Shown here: positions 7,552 through 16,478 of the stretch, piece after piece
How positions within the stretch are numbered: the first letter of the stretch is position 1
Layout: every line of letters begins with the position of its first letter
Assembly: GCA_022072165.1 (NCBI GenBank)
Contig: JAJVIF010000004.1
Location: forward strand, 143,667 to 207,666
Source: a bacterium
GTDB lineage: Bacteria; JAJVIF01
Length of the DNA: 64,000 nucleotides
Direction of reading: 5' to 3'
Made by a program: the position numbers and the translations under genes
Notes under the pieces: model-generated
Database searches by the model: none
The model's input: only the letters and a program-made list of their open reading frames with translations
Told to the model about the DNA's origin: nothing

Positions 7552-10095
7552 TTAGTACTGCACGGCGGGGCGGGTGTCGAGAAGCTCCTGATTGGGGAAG
7601 TTTGCCCGCAGCATCGCCTTGAGCGATGGGAGTTCCAGCTGCCGAAAGTCGAGCAGATAGACCGCCGCCTGGCCCGCCCGGAAGGTGGACCACTGCCACA
7701 ACGCCCGCTTGAGATCCAGGACGCCCAGGGGGGTCATCACCTGCTCCCGGAAAGCGTCAGCGCTCAGGCCCAACTGCTGCTGCAGCGCGACACACACCAG
7801 CTCGTTTGGCGGACGGGTCGGGACATGCAGGATCACGATGGTGTCGGGGGGCTCCGGGAAGCGATTGAGTTCCTGGAGAATTTCGCCGGTCGCCACCATC
7901 ACGACCTTGTCGAAGCTGCCGAACTCCCGCATCAGGAAGCCCTTGGTGCCATCGTGACGCTGGAAGAGGGGCTGCCAGCCTGCCTGGAGCATGGGTTCGC
8001 GCAGCCGATGATGGAGGCTCACCACTTCCTGGGGGTTGCGGGCCACCAGGAGCCAGCGTCCGGACTCCTGTGTCATCAGGCGTCGCAGGATCGTCATCTG
8101 CCAGTTCTGCCAGGTTTTCTTCGCCGGGACGCCACTCATGTGGGGTGGCGGGAGGGGCGTATGGAGGGTGTTTCCCCGGGGGATGGCGGTCGCCTGATCG
8201 GTATAGGTCACCGGTCGGGCCGGGGCTTGCCAGAGTCTTTCCACTGCCTGCCAGTCAGCGGGCTCCATGAACGCGGAGACCAGTGGCAGGGGCTGATTGC
8301 CGGGGATGAGACCCGCGACATCCCGGGGCAATTGCGGGGCGGCGGCAAGTCCCCACCAGAGGTGATCGCGATGCCACTGCTGCCGGACCACGATCAGGGA
8401 GGCGCTGGTATCTGGCGCGACCATCCAGTCGGCTTTCACACGGAGGGATTCGAGTCGTCGGCAGAAAATGGCCAGGACTCGTTGCGTTTCGGCTGGGAGG
8501 TCGGCATCCGCCAGGATGGTGCGGAACGATGGCAGATGGGTCCCCAGGAGGGTCGCGATGGTGGCGATCGCGTCCCGGACCGCAACGGCCTGTGGCTGGG
8601 CGGATCCGGGGGCGGGCAATGGCCAGTAGTGCTCATCGCCACGGGCGACCGAGGCAGGATCCTGCTGATCGGACCCGGCAGTGGCAAGAGCGGCTTCCAG
8701 CTGCTGGGTTGCATCCAGGAGCGCGAAACCACCAGCACTCCACCAGTCGCGCAAGGGGCCCTGCATATGCCGTAGTAGTCCGCTGAGCCAGTGGCACTCC
8801 TCTTTGAGGGCGGTGACCTGCCAGATCCGAATGGCGGCCCGCAGCGCGTGAAGTGGGTAGTAGACCGGCACCAGCACGCTCCAGGGAGCGGCGAGGTCGG
8901 TGTCCGAGAGTGTGGCGCTCCAGGGAACCCGACGGGTGAGCGCGGTCTCCCAGGGGAGGAGCGCGACCCCATCTGCCGGTGGTGCGACCGGCGGATGCGC
9001 CAGGACATCACTCCGCTCAACGGACAGGCGGGGGAGTGTCGCGGCGAGATTTGGGAAATTGTTCAGGACCCACCAGGAGAGTCGCGAGAAGTCGTGACTG
9101 GTGCTGGTGGTCGCCCAGGCTCGCGCCAGGGCACGTTCGAAGGGCAGTAGTGGTGCAGGAACTGCCATGCCGCCGGCCAGCAGCAGTTCCAGCTTCTCCG
9201 GGTCGAGCAGGCAATGCTCCCCACTGTCGCAGGGGATGTCCTGTTGCTCCGCCTGGTGGCGGAGTTCCTTGTCCGGACCGTGAAACTGACCGGGATAGAG
9301 ATGGGGCGGATAGAGAAGGCGATGTCCTGCCAGCGTCGGGTGATGCAGGGCATCGGCGACCTGATCGACCCGCAGGAGATGCAGCGGACGCTGGGGGTCG
9401 CCGGTGGGGATGTCGCCCCGGAATGGCGCTGCGGCAGGGGTAATCGGCAGGGGGGCTAATGGTGCGGCTGCCGGTCGCTCCGGCAACGGCAGCCGCTGCA
9501 GCAGCTGTCCGAAATGATGTGCTGCCAGGTCTGTGGACCGGATCGTCTCAATCAGCGAAGCGGGCCAGTAGGTCGCGATGAACTCGAAGAGGGCCGAGAA
9601 GACCCGACCCGCCAGCAGCGCATCGGCATCGGCGCGATGGAGCGTGCCGAATTCCAGATGCAGGGCGGTAGCGACATGCTCCAGCGCCAGGGACTCCAGC
9701 TCCGGAAAGACCAGGGCGGCGAGCTCCAGCGAGTCCCACCAGGGATTGTCGGTGAGGTCGACCCCATCGAGCCCCTTCGAGAACCGGATGAGGAACTCCC
9801 GATCCAGTGACACGTTATGCGCGACCAGCGGAAGATCTCCGGCGAACGCATCAAGACGCCGTATAGCTTCGGCGGCGGGGAGTCCGGCGGCGAGGGCGGA
9901 GTCGGTGAGCCCGGTGAGTCGCGCGGTACGTCGGGCCAGGGCGTGGTCGATTTGCAGGGTGGTGGAAAAATGATCCACCGCCTCACCTCCCACAAACCGA
10001 ACACCGGCGATTTCCAGCAATTCATCGTGCTGTGCCGCGAGGCCGGTAGTCTCGATGTCGACCGCGACAAAGTCCGGCAGCCATTGGCAAGGCAT
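7552..10095 (-). CDS. DEDDh exonuclease fused to degenerate DinG-like region
   Basis: An 847-residue protein. Residues ~8-170 are a DnaQ-type 3'-5' exonuclease with the acidic residues in place: VAVDIETTG (Exo I), HNVSLDREFL (Exo II) and HRADADALL (Exo III, H-x4-D). The rest aligns by pattern with the C-terminus of DinG-type helicases: ILHVPTRPPNELV, LSADAFREQVMTPLGVLDLK and VYLLDFR resemble the last DinG motifs. However, there is no Walker A GxGKT, no DEAH box, no Fe-S cysteine set, and the arginine-rich motif VI is replaced by LWQWSTF. I infer an active nuclease with an ATPase-dead helicase fold. A GGGAAGGGA ribosome-binding site precedes the ATG. Confidence 0.75.
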   Translation of the reverse strand: MPCQWLPDFVAVDIETTGLAAQHDELLEIAGVRFVGGEAVDHFSTTLQIDHALARRTARLTGLTDSALAAGLPAAEAIRRLDAFAGDLPLVAHNVSLDREFLIRFSKGLDGVDLTDNPWWDSLELAALVFPELESLALEHVATALHLEFGTLHRADADALLAGRVFSALFEFIATYWPASLIETIRSTDLAAHHFGQLLQRLPLPERPAAAPLAPLPITPAAAPFRGDIPTGDPQRPLHLLRVDQVADALHHPTLAGHRLLYPPHLYPGQFHGPDKELRHQAEQQDIPCDSGEHCLLDPEKLELLLAGGMAVPAPLLPFERALARAWATTSTSHDFSRLSWWVLNNFPNLAATLPRLSVERSDVLAHPPVAPPADGVALLPWETALTRRVPWSATLSDTDLAAPWSVLVPVYYPLHALRAAIRIWQVTALKEECHWLSGLLRHMQGPLRDWWSAGGFALLDATQQLEAALATAGSDQQDPASVARGDEHYWPLPAPGSAQPQAVAVRDAIATIATLLGTHLPSFRTILADADLPAETQRVLAIFCRRLESLRVKADWMVAPDTSASLIVVRQQWHRDHLWWGLAAAPQLPRDVAGLIPGNQPLPLVSAFMEPADWQAVERLWQAPARPVTYTDQATAIPRGNTLHTPLPPPHMSGVPAKKTWQNWQMTILRRLMTQESGRWLLVARNPQEVVSLHHRLREPMLQAGWQPLFQRHDGTKGFLMREFGSFDKVVMVATGEILQELNRFPEPPDTIVILHVPTRPPNELVCVALQQQLGLSADAFREQVMTPLGVLDLKRALWQWSTFRAGQAAVYLLDFRQLELPSLKAMLRANFPNQELLDTRPAVQY

Positions 10096-10218
10096 ATGGG
10101 TGCCTGGTCCCTTCCCGATCCACCAGTCTGGTTGTACTGCCGGGGATCAGCCGACAAGTATACGGGGCAGGGCAATCTCCGGCTGGATGCTTGAGAGTCG
10201 GGTCAGATGCCTGCATCC

Positions 10219-10224
10219 TACGGT
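10219..10224 (+). promoter_or_regulatory. -10 element, probable leaderless start
   Basis: TACGGT ends 5 bases before the ATG of the membrane metallopeptidase, which lacks a Shine-Dalgarno. It belongs to a TACNNT-N5-8-ATG pattern seen at eight genes here. No clear -35. Confidence 0.4.
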
Positions 10225-10229
10225 GACTC

Positions 10230-12908
10230 ATGACGTCCTTGCCCGCACATCCCCCCCGCGATGGATTTGGGGACTTCCTCACCGCCCCGGTGCTGTTGGG
10301 ACGCTTGCGGTTTCCGTACGGCGTGGTAGCGGGTGTGCTGCTGCTGCTGCTGGGGATCGGTCTGAGCCTGTCGCGATCTCCCCTGCTGGGAGTCCTGGGT
10401 TACGAAACGAGTGCGATTGTGGCAGTCGCGATCGCGCTCATCCTCCCCTGGGGACTCGCCCATCGACTCACCGATCTGCGGGCGCAAGTGGAAGCAGATG
10501 AAGCGGGGGGGGCGTCCTGGGCCTCGCAGGCGGAGGGGCGGGGCGCAGGATGGCTCCTGGCCGCGATCCTCCTTGCCTCGATTCCCGGCGCGGTCCTGGT
10601 GCTCGCTGCCGGTATCCGGCAGCTGATCCCGGCGAGTCCCTTTGTCCGGAACTGCGACCTGGTCGGGGGGCTGGCGTGGTACGCCGGCATCACGGGCGTC
10701 ACGACCTTCCTCGTTTTCGGCATGACCGCCGGCATGGCCGCCTGGTGCCGGCACGGACGGGGCGTCGGATGGTTCACCACCAGCTGGGTCATCGGCAGCA
10801 TCGTGCTGGTCCTGGGGCACTGGATTCTCGGACCCCGGGTAGCGTTCCTGCATCCGATTGCCGGTGCGATCATCCTGCCCAACTACAGCCCGGTCGTGAA
10901 CCAGGACCTTCCTTACTGGGTGAGTCGAGCTATCGCCCTCCACTGGGGGCTGCTGGGGTGGCTCCTCTATCTGCTGGCCTGGCACGGCAGCGAGCGTCGC
11001 TTCTCCGGCCTCGCGACCTGGCGTCACGATGCCCTGCATGGCTGGCGGGGCGCGCGGCAGGTCCAGGCACTGCTGATCGTAGCGGGACTCGCCTTCACCT
11101 GGTGGTATCGGGGACCGTTGGGACTGGCGACACCGATGTCGTGGTTGCGTCATGAACTGGCTGGGCTCCGGACCACCCCCCACTTCCGCATCCACTACGA
11201 CAAGGATGTCGCGAGTCCGGCGCAACTCGATGATGTGGAACTCCTTTGCGAGTTTCACTACGACGCCATCGCCCGTGCCTTTGAACTGACGGAGCCGCTC
11301 ATCATCGATGTCTGGCTCTATCCCAGCGCTGCGGAGAAGGAACGTCTCACTGGTGCTCGGGGGAGTGTGTTCGCCAAGCCCTGGATAAACGCCACGCATG
11401 TGTTCGCGACCGGCACGGACATCTCAGCCCTGCGCCATGAACTGACGCACATCATGGGTCGGGAGTTTGGTCCGCCGCCGACCTACGTCAATCTCCTCGC
11501 GGGGATTGCGGAGGGGACTTCAGAGGCCATCGCCTGGGATGCGGGTCCCGATCTGACCTTTCATCAGTGGGCGCGTGGCGGGCAGGAACTCCGGCTCGCG
11601 GGGTCGCTGCCGGTCGTCCTGAGTAATGAAGGCTTCTTCACCGGACGGGTTCCGCTGAACTACGCCACCAGCGGCTCCTTCATGCGCTACCTGATCGACA
11701 CCTATGGCATGGCCAAATTCCGGGAGCTGTTTCGTCACTACAACCCCTTCATGCCGGGGCACATCCGGCAATGGAAACAGCATTACGGCAAGTCCTTGCA
11801 GGAACTGGAACAGGAGTGGCGAACCTGGCTTGCAGCGCAGGTTCCGTTTAGCGATCGCGACCGGGAGACCGTGCAGTTCACATATGAGCAACCAGCGTTT
11901 ACGAACCAGGTCTGCGCCCGGGTAGTGGCTTCGGCCCAGGTCAAAGCACAACAGGCCTCAGCTTTCCGGCTGTGGGACCTGGCCCTCGCGCAGTACGACC
12001 TCCTCTGGCAGTACCAGCCGGGAAACCTCTACCATCGCTTCGGGAAGCTGGATGTCCTTGTGCAGGCGGAGCGTTACGACGCGGCACTCGCGCTGTATGA
12101 GGAGATGCTCAGCAGTCCACAGTTGAATCAGGGACTTCGATCACGCCTGTTAGGTGTACGGGCCGACATCGCGCTGCGGCAGAGTGACTGGGACGCCGCG
12201 GCGGCAGCGCTTGAAGAAGCGCTGAGTCTGGCGGTCTTCAGCTGGCAGGATCGTGACGGCAGCATCAAGCAGGCGTTGCTGGGGCTGCCAGAGGGAGCGC
12301 GATCGCCCCTCATCGCAGGACTCACCGGCCGGGCGGAGTACGCGCTGTTCCACTTCGCGCGGGCCGAGGCCGGGATCCCTTTCACCAGCTGGATTCCATC
12401 GTATTTGCAGGCGCGGCGACTCTCTTTCGCTGGTGAGTACGCCGCTGCGATGGAGGGCCACACCCGCTTCCTGCTCTCCGACGGAGTCCAGCAGGCGCTG
12501 CACGGAAGTACGGCTGCCGCGCTGGGCGACCCGGCGATTCCGATCGCAGTCCTGCGGGAGGGCCTGCTGGTGGCACTGCATGACGCTGTCTGGTCGCACG
12601 ATCTGGCGGCGGCGGCAGCGCTGGAAGCGTGGATCGATGAAGGCTCGCAGATGCGGCATGGCGCATCGGTCCCCTGGTCGCCGGCGGATGAAGTACGGAT
12701 TCAGCTCTATCGGGATTACGCCGCCTTTCAGCGGCATCGCGCCGTGCCACCGCCAGCGATCATTCAGGCGGGACTATGGTCCCGGGCACTAGTGCCTCCC
12801 GTACCGGTGGTCCCTCTGGAAGCACCCCCGGCTGCGGCTGACGATAGACCCGGTACAGCATCCCGGCAGGACGCCAGCCAAAGCGTTCCGGATCCTGCCA
12901 GGGAATGA
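10230..12908 (+). CDS. Membrane protein with gluzincin-like peptidase domain and TPR-like repeats
   Basis: An 892-residue protein in three parts. Residues ~25-320 hold about seven hydrophobic segments. Residues ~325-530 look like a peptidase MA-like domain (PF13485 type), with RHELTHIMG giving the zinc motif H-E-x-x-H near residue 402 and GIAEGTSEAIA giving a possible third ligand about 25 residues later. Residues ~560 onward are TPR-like helical repeats (LYHRFGKLDVLVQAERYDAA, WDAAAAALEEALS). A membrane-anchored metalloprotease with a protein-binding tail is inferred; the substrate is unknown. The last 149 bases overlap the convergent DUF2723 gene. Confidence 0.75.
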   Translation: MTSLPAHPPRDGFGDFLTAPVLLGRLRFPYGVVAGVLLLLLGIGLSLSRSPLLGVLGYETSAIVAVAIALILPWGLAHRLTDLRAQVEADEAGGASWASQAEGRGAGWLLAAILLASIPGAVLVLAAGIRQLIPASPFVRNCDLVGGLAWYAGITGVTTFLVFGMTAGMAAWCRHGRGVGWFTTSWVIGSIVLVLGHWILGPRVAFLHPIAGAIILPNYSPVVNQDLPYWVSRAIALHWGLLGWLLYLLAWHGSERRFSGLATWRHDALHGWRGARQVQALLIVAGLAFTWWYRGPLGLATPMSWLRHELAGLRTTPHFRIHYDKDVASPAQLDDVELLCEFHYDAIARAFELTEPLIIDVWLYPSAAEKERLTGARGSVFAKPWINATHVFATGTDISALRHELTHIMGREFGPPPTYVNLLAGIAEGTSEAIAWDAGPDLTFHQWARGGQELRLAGSLPVVLSNEGFFTGRVPLNYATSGSFMRYLIDTYGMAKFRELFRHYNPFMPGHIRQWKQHYGKSLQELEQEWRTWLAAQVPFSDRDRETVQFTYEQPAFTNQVCARVVASAQVKAQQASAFRLWDLALAQYDLLWQYQPGNLYHRFGKLDVLVQAERYDAALALYEEMLSSPQLNQGLRSRLLGVRADIALRQSDWDAAAAALEEALSLAVFSWQDRDGSIKQALLGLPEGARSPLIAGLTGRAEYALFHFARAEAGIPFTSWIPSYLQARRLSFAGEYAAAMEGHTRFLLSDGVQQALHGSTAAALGDPAIPIAVLREGLLVALHDAVWSHDLAAAAALEAWIDEGSQMRHGASVPWSPADEVRIQLYRDYAAFQRHRAVPPPAIIQAGLWSRALVPPVPVVPLEAPPAAADDRPGTASRQDASQSVPDPARE

Positions 12909-14412
12909 AGCCGGTAAAGACAGGACGGCGATCGATGTTCTCGGCGATGAGATGCTCGATGACTTTGCTCTCATCAGGGGTCAGAGGCGACTCCAGCACG
13001 ACACTGGGATTGGTCCGCTTCAAAAGCTCGCGACCCCAGGGGGCGCGCAGCGACTCCACATACACGATGTCGATGTCATGGTCACGCCAGTAGGGATCGG
13101 TCTCCCGAAAGTACCACCACGCAAAGCCGCGTCCATAGAAGCGCTCCACCAGCAGCGCTCCGGGGGGGAGTTGCTGACGGGCATCCTCCCGCATCAGCAC
13201 AGGATCCGTCGGGACTGGAATTGCTGTGCGTTCGAAATTCCCGGCACCATTGACGAGTACTGTCACGATGGTCCAGGCCCAGAGTGATGGCATCAGTTGG
13301 GCGGGTCCGGTCGCCCGGGCGAGGGTCGCCAGTCCGGCAATGCCGATGGTCGCCAGCAGTTGCAGCATCAGGGCCGCTGGCAGCAGGAAGGCTTCGAAAT
13401 CCTCGACAGCGTAGTTACAGATATGCCAGATGTTGAAGCCCCAGATGGTCAGCAGCCCCAGGGTGAAGGCTCGTCCAGCAGGACGTGCCCCGGTGAGTCC
13501 CCAGACCATCCCCCCCAGTGCCAGGATCGCCATCCAGGGGCCCGCATCGGTGGTGAAGTCCATTTCGATGATGAGGCGATTGATCACCTGGACCGCATGA
13601 GAGCCGAGGAGCATGAAGCGGAACTGACGCCCGGTCGCGTGGGTGATCAGATTTGCCGGGTGCTGAGTGTCGGTCCAGTCGAGCGGTGGCTGTTGGGCCG
13701 AAAAGAGCATCAGCACGCCATAGAGGGAGAGGGGTGCGAGCAGGGCGACCGGAATCCGCCGCCAGGTGTCGGGCCGGGGCCAGTGGCGACTCCAGAGCAA
13801 TACCACCAGCCCCGCGATCCCGGCATAGATGCTGGTCAGATGATTGGTCAGGGCGAACCCCTGGAGGAGTGCGAAGCGGGGGAGATAGCGATCCCGCGCG
13901 GGATCCTCCGGCTGGCTCAGCCACAGACTCACCACCAGCAGCATCGCGGCGACAAACGCGAGACTGGCGGCGTAGACCTCAGCGATGATGCTCTGACTCC
14001 AGACCGGGAACGACACGCCGGCGAGGAGCGTGGCGGTGGCTTGCAGCCATGGACGGGTCCGCTCTGCGGGGAGCCCGGGAAGAAAGGCGGGTGCCAGCTG
14101 ACGCATGGCGAGTCCGGCGAGGACGCAGGCCAGGACACCGTTGATGATGGTGTAGAGATGTGCACGCCAGGCGATGGTCCCGAGGGGGACCAGGTCCATC
14201 ACGGCTTTGCAGGTCAGGAGATACCAGGGATAGCCGGTGGGGTGGGGGATCCCCCGCACCCAGGCCGCCGCGATGAGGTCACCGGAGTCTTCATTGGAAT
14301 GGGTCCAGGTGATGTCCGGTGCGGTGGTTCGCAGGTAGAGCATGAACAGCATGAGGGCGCAAAGGATCGCGACCCCGGTCGGCCCTGCCAGTATGGTGCG
14401 CAGTCGGGTCAT
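12760..14412 (-). CDS. DUF2723 family multi-pass membrane protein
   Basis: A 550-residue integral membrane protein with about ten hydrophobic segments. The N-terminal pattern SNEDSGDLIAAAWVRGIPHP followed by TGYPWYLL is the hallmark of DUF2723 (PF11028), related to GT-C glycosyltransferases. Its job is unproven; transfer of a lipid-linked sugar is a reasonable guess. I chose the ATG at 14412 because an upstream GTG at 14535 would run into the preceding gene and add a non-membrane extension. The 3' end overlaps the convergent metallopeptidase gene by 149 bases. It lies 44 bases after the TPR gene and is probably cotranscribed. Confidence 0.85.
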   Translation of the reverse strand: MTRLRTILAGPTGVAILCALMLFMLYLRTTAPDITWTHSNEDSGDLIAAAWVRGIPHPTGYPWYLLTCKAVMDLVPLGTIAWRAHLYTIINGVLACVLAGLAMRQLAPAFLPGLPAERTRPWLQATATLLAGVSFPVWSQSIIAEVYAASLAFVAAMLLVVSLWLSQPEDPARDRYLPRFALLQGFALTNHLTSIYAGIAGLVVLLWSRHWPRPDTWRRIPVALLAPLSLYGVLMLFSAQQPPLDWTDTQHPANLITHATGRQFRFMLLGSHAVQVINRLIIEMDFTTDAGPWMAILALGGMVWGLTGARPAGRAFTLGLLTIWGFNIWHICNYAVEDFEAFLLPAALMLQLLATIGIAGLATLARATGPAQLMPSLWAWTIVTVLVNGAGNFERTAIPVPTDPVLMREDARQQLPPGALLVERFYGRGFAWWYFRETDPYWRDHDIDIVYVESLRAPWGRELLKRTNPSVVLESPLTPDESKVIEHLIAENIDRRPVFTGFIPWQDPERFGWRPAGMLYRVYRQPQPGVLPEGPPVREALVPGTIVPPE

Positions 14413-14456
14413 CAATCCGGGGGGATCGTACCGCGCTGTCCCGCCTTCGCCGCAGG

Positions 14457-15860
14457 TCAGCGCTGCTCGGTGCCGTAGCGCTCCTTGCGGAGGCCACCGA
14501 AGTCGTTCTCGGGATCCGAGATGTTCCAGGACCACCGACTCCCCCGGGCCTTCGTGTAGACATAGACCGCCCGGTCCTTTTCCTCAAACACGACCCGCAT
14601 GGCTTCGGGATCGATGCTTCGGACCTTCACGACATAGCCGCTGACCGGCATGACGACTTCTTCGCCGACATGAATCCGCTGGTTGCCAGCCATGTCCGCG
14701 TTCACCATCCGGACATACCAGACTTTCTCTTCAGTCCCGTTGGGAAGCACTTTGAAGTAGGAGTCGATGGCGTTGGGCCGGACCCGGGGGCCGGGACCGC
14801 GTCCTGTCGCCCCCTCGAGAATCGAAGGCGTCTCATTGGGACGACCATCGGGGGAGAGTCCTGGCGAAGGAGCCAGCGCACCGCCACCCCGACCGGGGAT
14901 CCCAATCGCCGGACTGGGGAACGCAGGACCGGCAGGAGTCTCACCATCGAGGGGAATGATGCTGCCCGGGACGGGGGCCTGGGGGATCGCGCCAGTGGGT
15001 GGGACTGCCAGCGGGGGGGTCGGGATGGGCGGATCGATCGTTTCCTCCGCCAGGACCAGGAACGCCTGGAAACTTGGCAGGTTGATGCCATCGATGGTCG
15101 CCATCCGGTCATAGGCCTGCTGACGTGCTTCGTTGGACTCACCCTGCAGCAATGCCAGAGCGCTGTCGGCGCTGTCGAGGAGGGCAGCGTCAGTGTCGCC
15201 GAGATCGCGGAGCCGATTCAGGTGCATGGCCGCCAGTTCGGGGCTGGCCTCGGCGAGATCAAGTCCGGCAGCGCGAGGATCGAGCCCGGCAACCGTGAAC
15301 CCGAAAAGGCGGGTCCAGTCGCGGATCATCGCTTTGCGCAGATCGACATCAAAGCCATCGACCCGCTGCAGCAGGATGTCGAGGCCATAGAGGTAGAGCA
15401 GGCCCTGGCGGGCCAGCGTGTCTTCCGGCTGACGGGCCACATGGGCTGCCAGTAACGCTTCCGCTTCACTGAAACGGGCCTGCCCGAGGCTGACCAGCCC
15501 CTGGTAGCGTCCGAGATCGGGATGGTCCGGCGAGGTAGCGGCGAAGGTATCGAGGGTGGTTTGCGCGGCGGTGAGTTCGCCCGCCAGGATTTGGGCATCG
15601 AGGGTCTGCTTCAACTGTTGCCGTTCATACCAGGGACGCAGCCCCAGCCAGGCCCCGCACAGGACCGCCACGAGGAGGCCGACGCCGATCCCGACGCGCC
15701 AGGTCAGGGGCAACGGCGCGATCGTCGGCTCCGGGTTAACCGCTACGGGTTCGGAGGATGCCAGCGCGGCCTCGTCCAGTCGCAGGAGGAGTGGGGAAGT
15801 CGGCAGGACCGGAGCGGGCTCCGGTAACTGGCGATCTGCTGGCAGGGACCCCTCAGCCAT
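14457..15860 (-). CDS. Single-pass membrane protein with TPR-like repeats
   Basis: A 467-residue protein with a proline-rich N-terminal tail, one membrane segment near residues 52-72 (VGIGVGLLVAVLCGAWLGL) and helical TPR-like repeats to ~270 (LAGELTAAQTTLDTF, ARFSEAEALLAAHVARQPED). A long Pro/Gly linker follows (~275-370), then a small beta-rich C-terminal domain (EEVVMPVSGYVVKV, MRVVFEEKDRAVYVY). The topology suggests the bulk lies outside the cytoplasm. The ATG at 15860 is preferred to the GTG at 15899, since TACGCT sits 7 bases before it. A scaffold for surface assembly is inferred from the nearby Flp pilin. Confidence 0.7.
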   Translation of the reverse strand: MAEGSLPADRQLPEPAPVLPTSPLLLRLDEAALASSEPVAVNPEPTIAPLPLTWRVGIGVGLLVAVLCGAWLGLRPWYERQQLKQTLDAQILAGELTAAQTTLDTFAATSPDHPDLGRYQGLVSLGQARFSEAEALLAAHVARQPEDTLARQGLLYLYGLDILLQRVDGFDVDLRKAMIRDWTRLFGFTVAGLDPRAAGLDLAEASPELAAMHLNRLRDLGDTDAALLDSADSALALLQGESNEARQQAYDRMATIDGINLPSFQAFLVLAEETIDPPIPTPPLAVPPTGAIPQAPVPGSIIPLDGETPAGPAFPSPAIGIPGRGGGALAPSPGLSPDGRPNETPSILEGATGRGPGPRVRPNAIDSYFKVLPNGTEEKVWYVRMVNADMAGNQRIHVGEEVVMPVSGYVVKVRSIDPEAMRVVFEEKDRAVYVYTKARGSRWSWNISDPENDFGGLRKERYGTEQR

Positions 15861-15867
15861 GCCGAAA

Positions 15868-15873
15868 AGCGTA
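15868..15873 (-). promoter_or_regulatory. -10 element, probable leaderless start
   Basis: TACGCT on the minus strand ends 7 bases before the ATG of the TPR membrane protein. No Shine-Dalgarno is visible. Confidence 0.4.
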
Positions 15874-15905
15874 CCACCCAGGGCCGGTGCCGGGAGCACA
15901 AGCAG

Positions 15906-15933
15906 ACCCCCGGGAGGCCTGATCCCGGGGGGT
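15906..15933 (-). terminator. GC-rich hairpin downstream of the Flp pilin
   Basis: A roughly 10-bp stem (ACCCCCGGGA / TCCCGGGGGT, one extra G in the 3' arm) with a short loop. It follows the pilin gene on the minus strand. There is no T run, so Rho-independent termination is uncertain. Confidence 0.35.
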
Positions 15934-16002
15934 GTGGTGTTTCAGCGTGGGCGGTTGAAAGCGAGGGGGGCGTTCTGCCCGAAGATGCCCCTCAGTCGCC
16001 TT

Positions 16003-16185
16003 CTAGACCGAGTCCAGGACGTCGCTAATTTCCGTGATGTAGTAGGCAACCAGCTGGTTACCGAAGGTCGAAAGTGCCGCGACCACAGCGATAGCGACGA
16101 GACCAATGATGAGGGCGTATTCCGTCAGGCCCTGGCCGCGTCGGGGCTGGAGCCGGGGGACAACGCGCAGCAAGTGAAAGAGCAT
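16003..16185 (-). CDS. flp: Flp-type pilin
   Basis: A 60-residue pilin precursor of the Flp/Fap family (PF04964). A short basic leader (RLQPRRGQG) is followed by LTEYALIIGLVAIAVVAAL, with the conserved Glu five residues into the mature hydrophobic helix. Prepilin peptidase would cut after the glycine. Flp pilins form thin tight-adherence pili. No tad, rcp or cpa genes are in the window, so the assembly machinery must be elsewhere. A strong ribosome-binding site (GGAGGAGG) lies 6 bases before the ATG, fitting high expression. Confidence 0.9.
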   Translation of the reverse strand: MLFHLLRVVPRLQPRRGQGLTEYALIIGLVAIAVVAALSTFGNQLVAYYITEISDVLDSV

Positions 16186-16478
16186 GGCTGAGCCTCCTCC
16201 GTTCCGTCAGCAGTCCCGGCGACTCTCTGCGGAGTCACCGTCCAAACGCCTCACCGGACTCTGCCCAAGGGCCCGGGCTGGCTGGCGTCGCCCCCTTTAC
16301 CTGTGTCGGCCGCCAAAGCGTGCAGATCGCACTGGCAGCGGAGGGTGACGCGCTTTGTGACTAATATCGGCAGGGTTGACGCGTCAGAGTTAATGCCACT
16401 GAAGCCAATCCATTGAAGTGCAGCCTCAACCGGGCGATTTTCCGGCGAGCTGCGGGGAGACTGCTACACTCGGTCCTC
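16186..16478. other. Divergent intergenic region, pilin / PQQ lipoprotein
   Basis: About 290 bases between divergent genes. TTGACG occurs near 16375 without a matching -10 at normal spacing. A TACACT -10 lies at 16465-16470 for the plus-strand gene. No coding sequence was found. Confidence 0.4.
16465..16470 (+). promoter_or_regulatory. -10 element, probable leaderless start
   Basis: TACACT lies 8 bases before the ATG at 16479, and no Shine-Dalgarno intervenes. Confidence 0.45.

Noticed and set aside
13297-14478. 393-codon plus-strand ORF antisense to the DUF2723 gene
   Set aside because: Its translation is Gly/Glu/Arg-rich without any motif, while the opposite strand gives a clear membrane protein. 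It is a GC-rich shadow.
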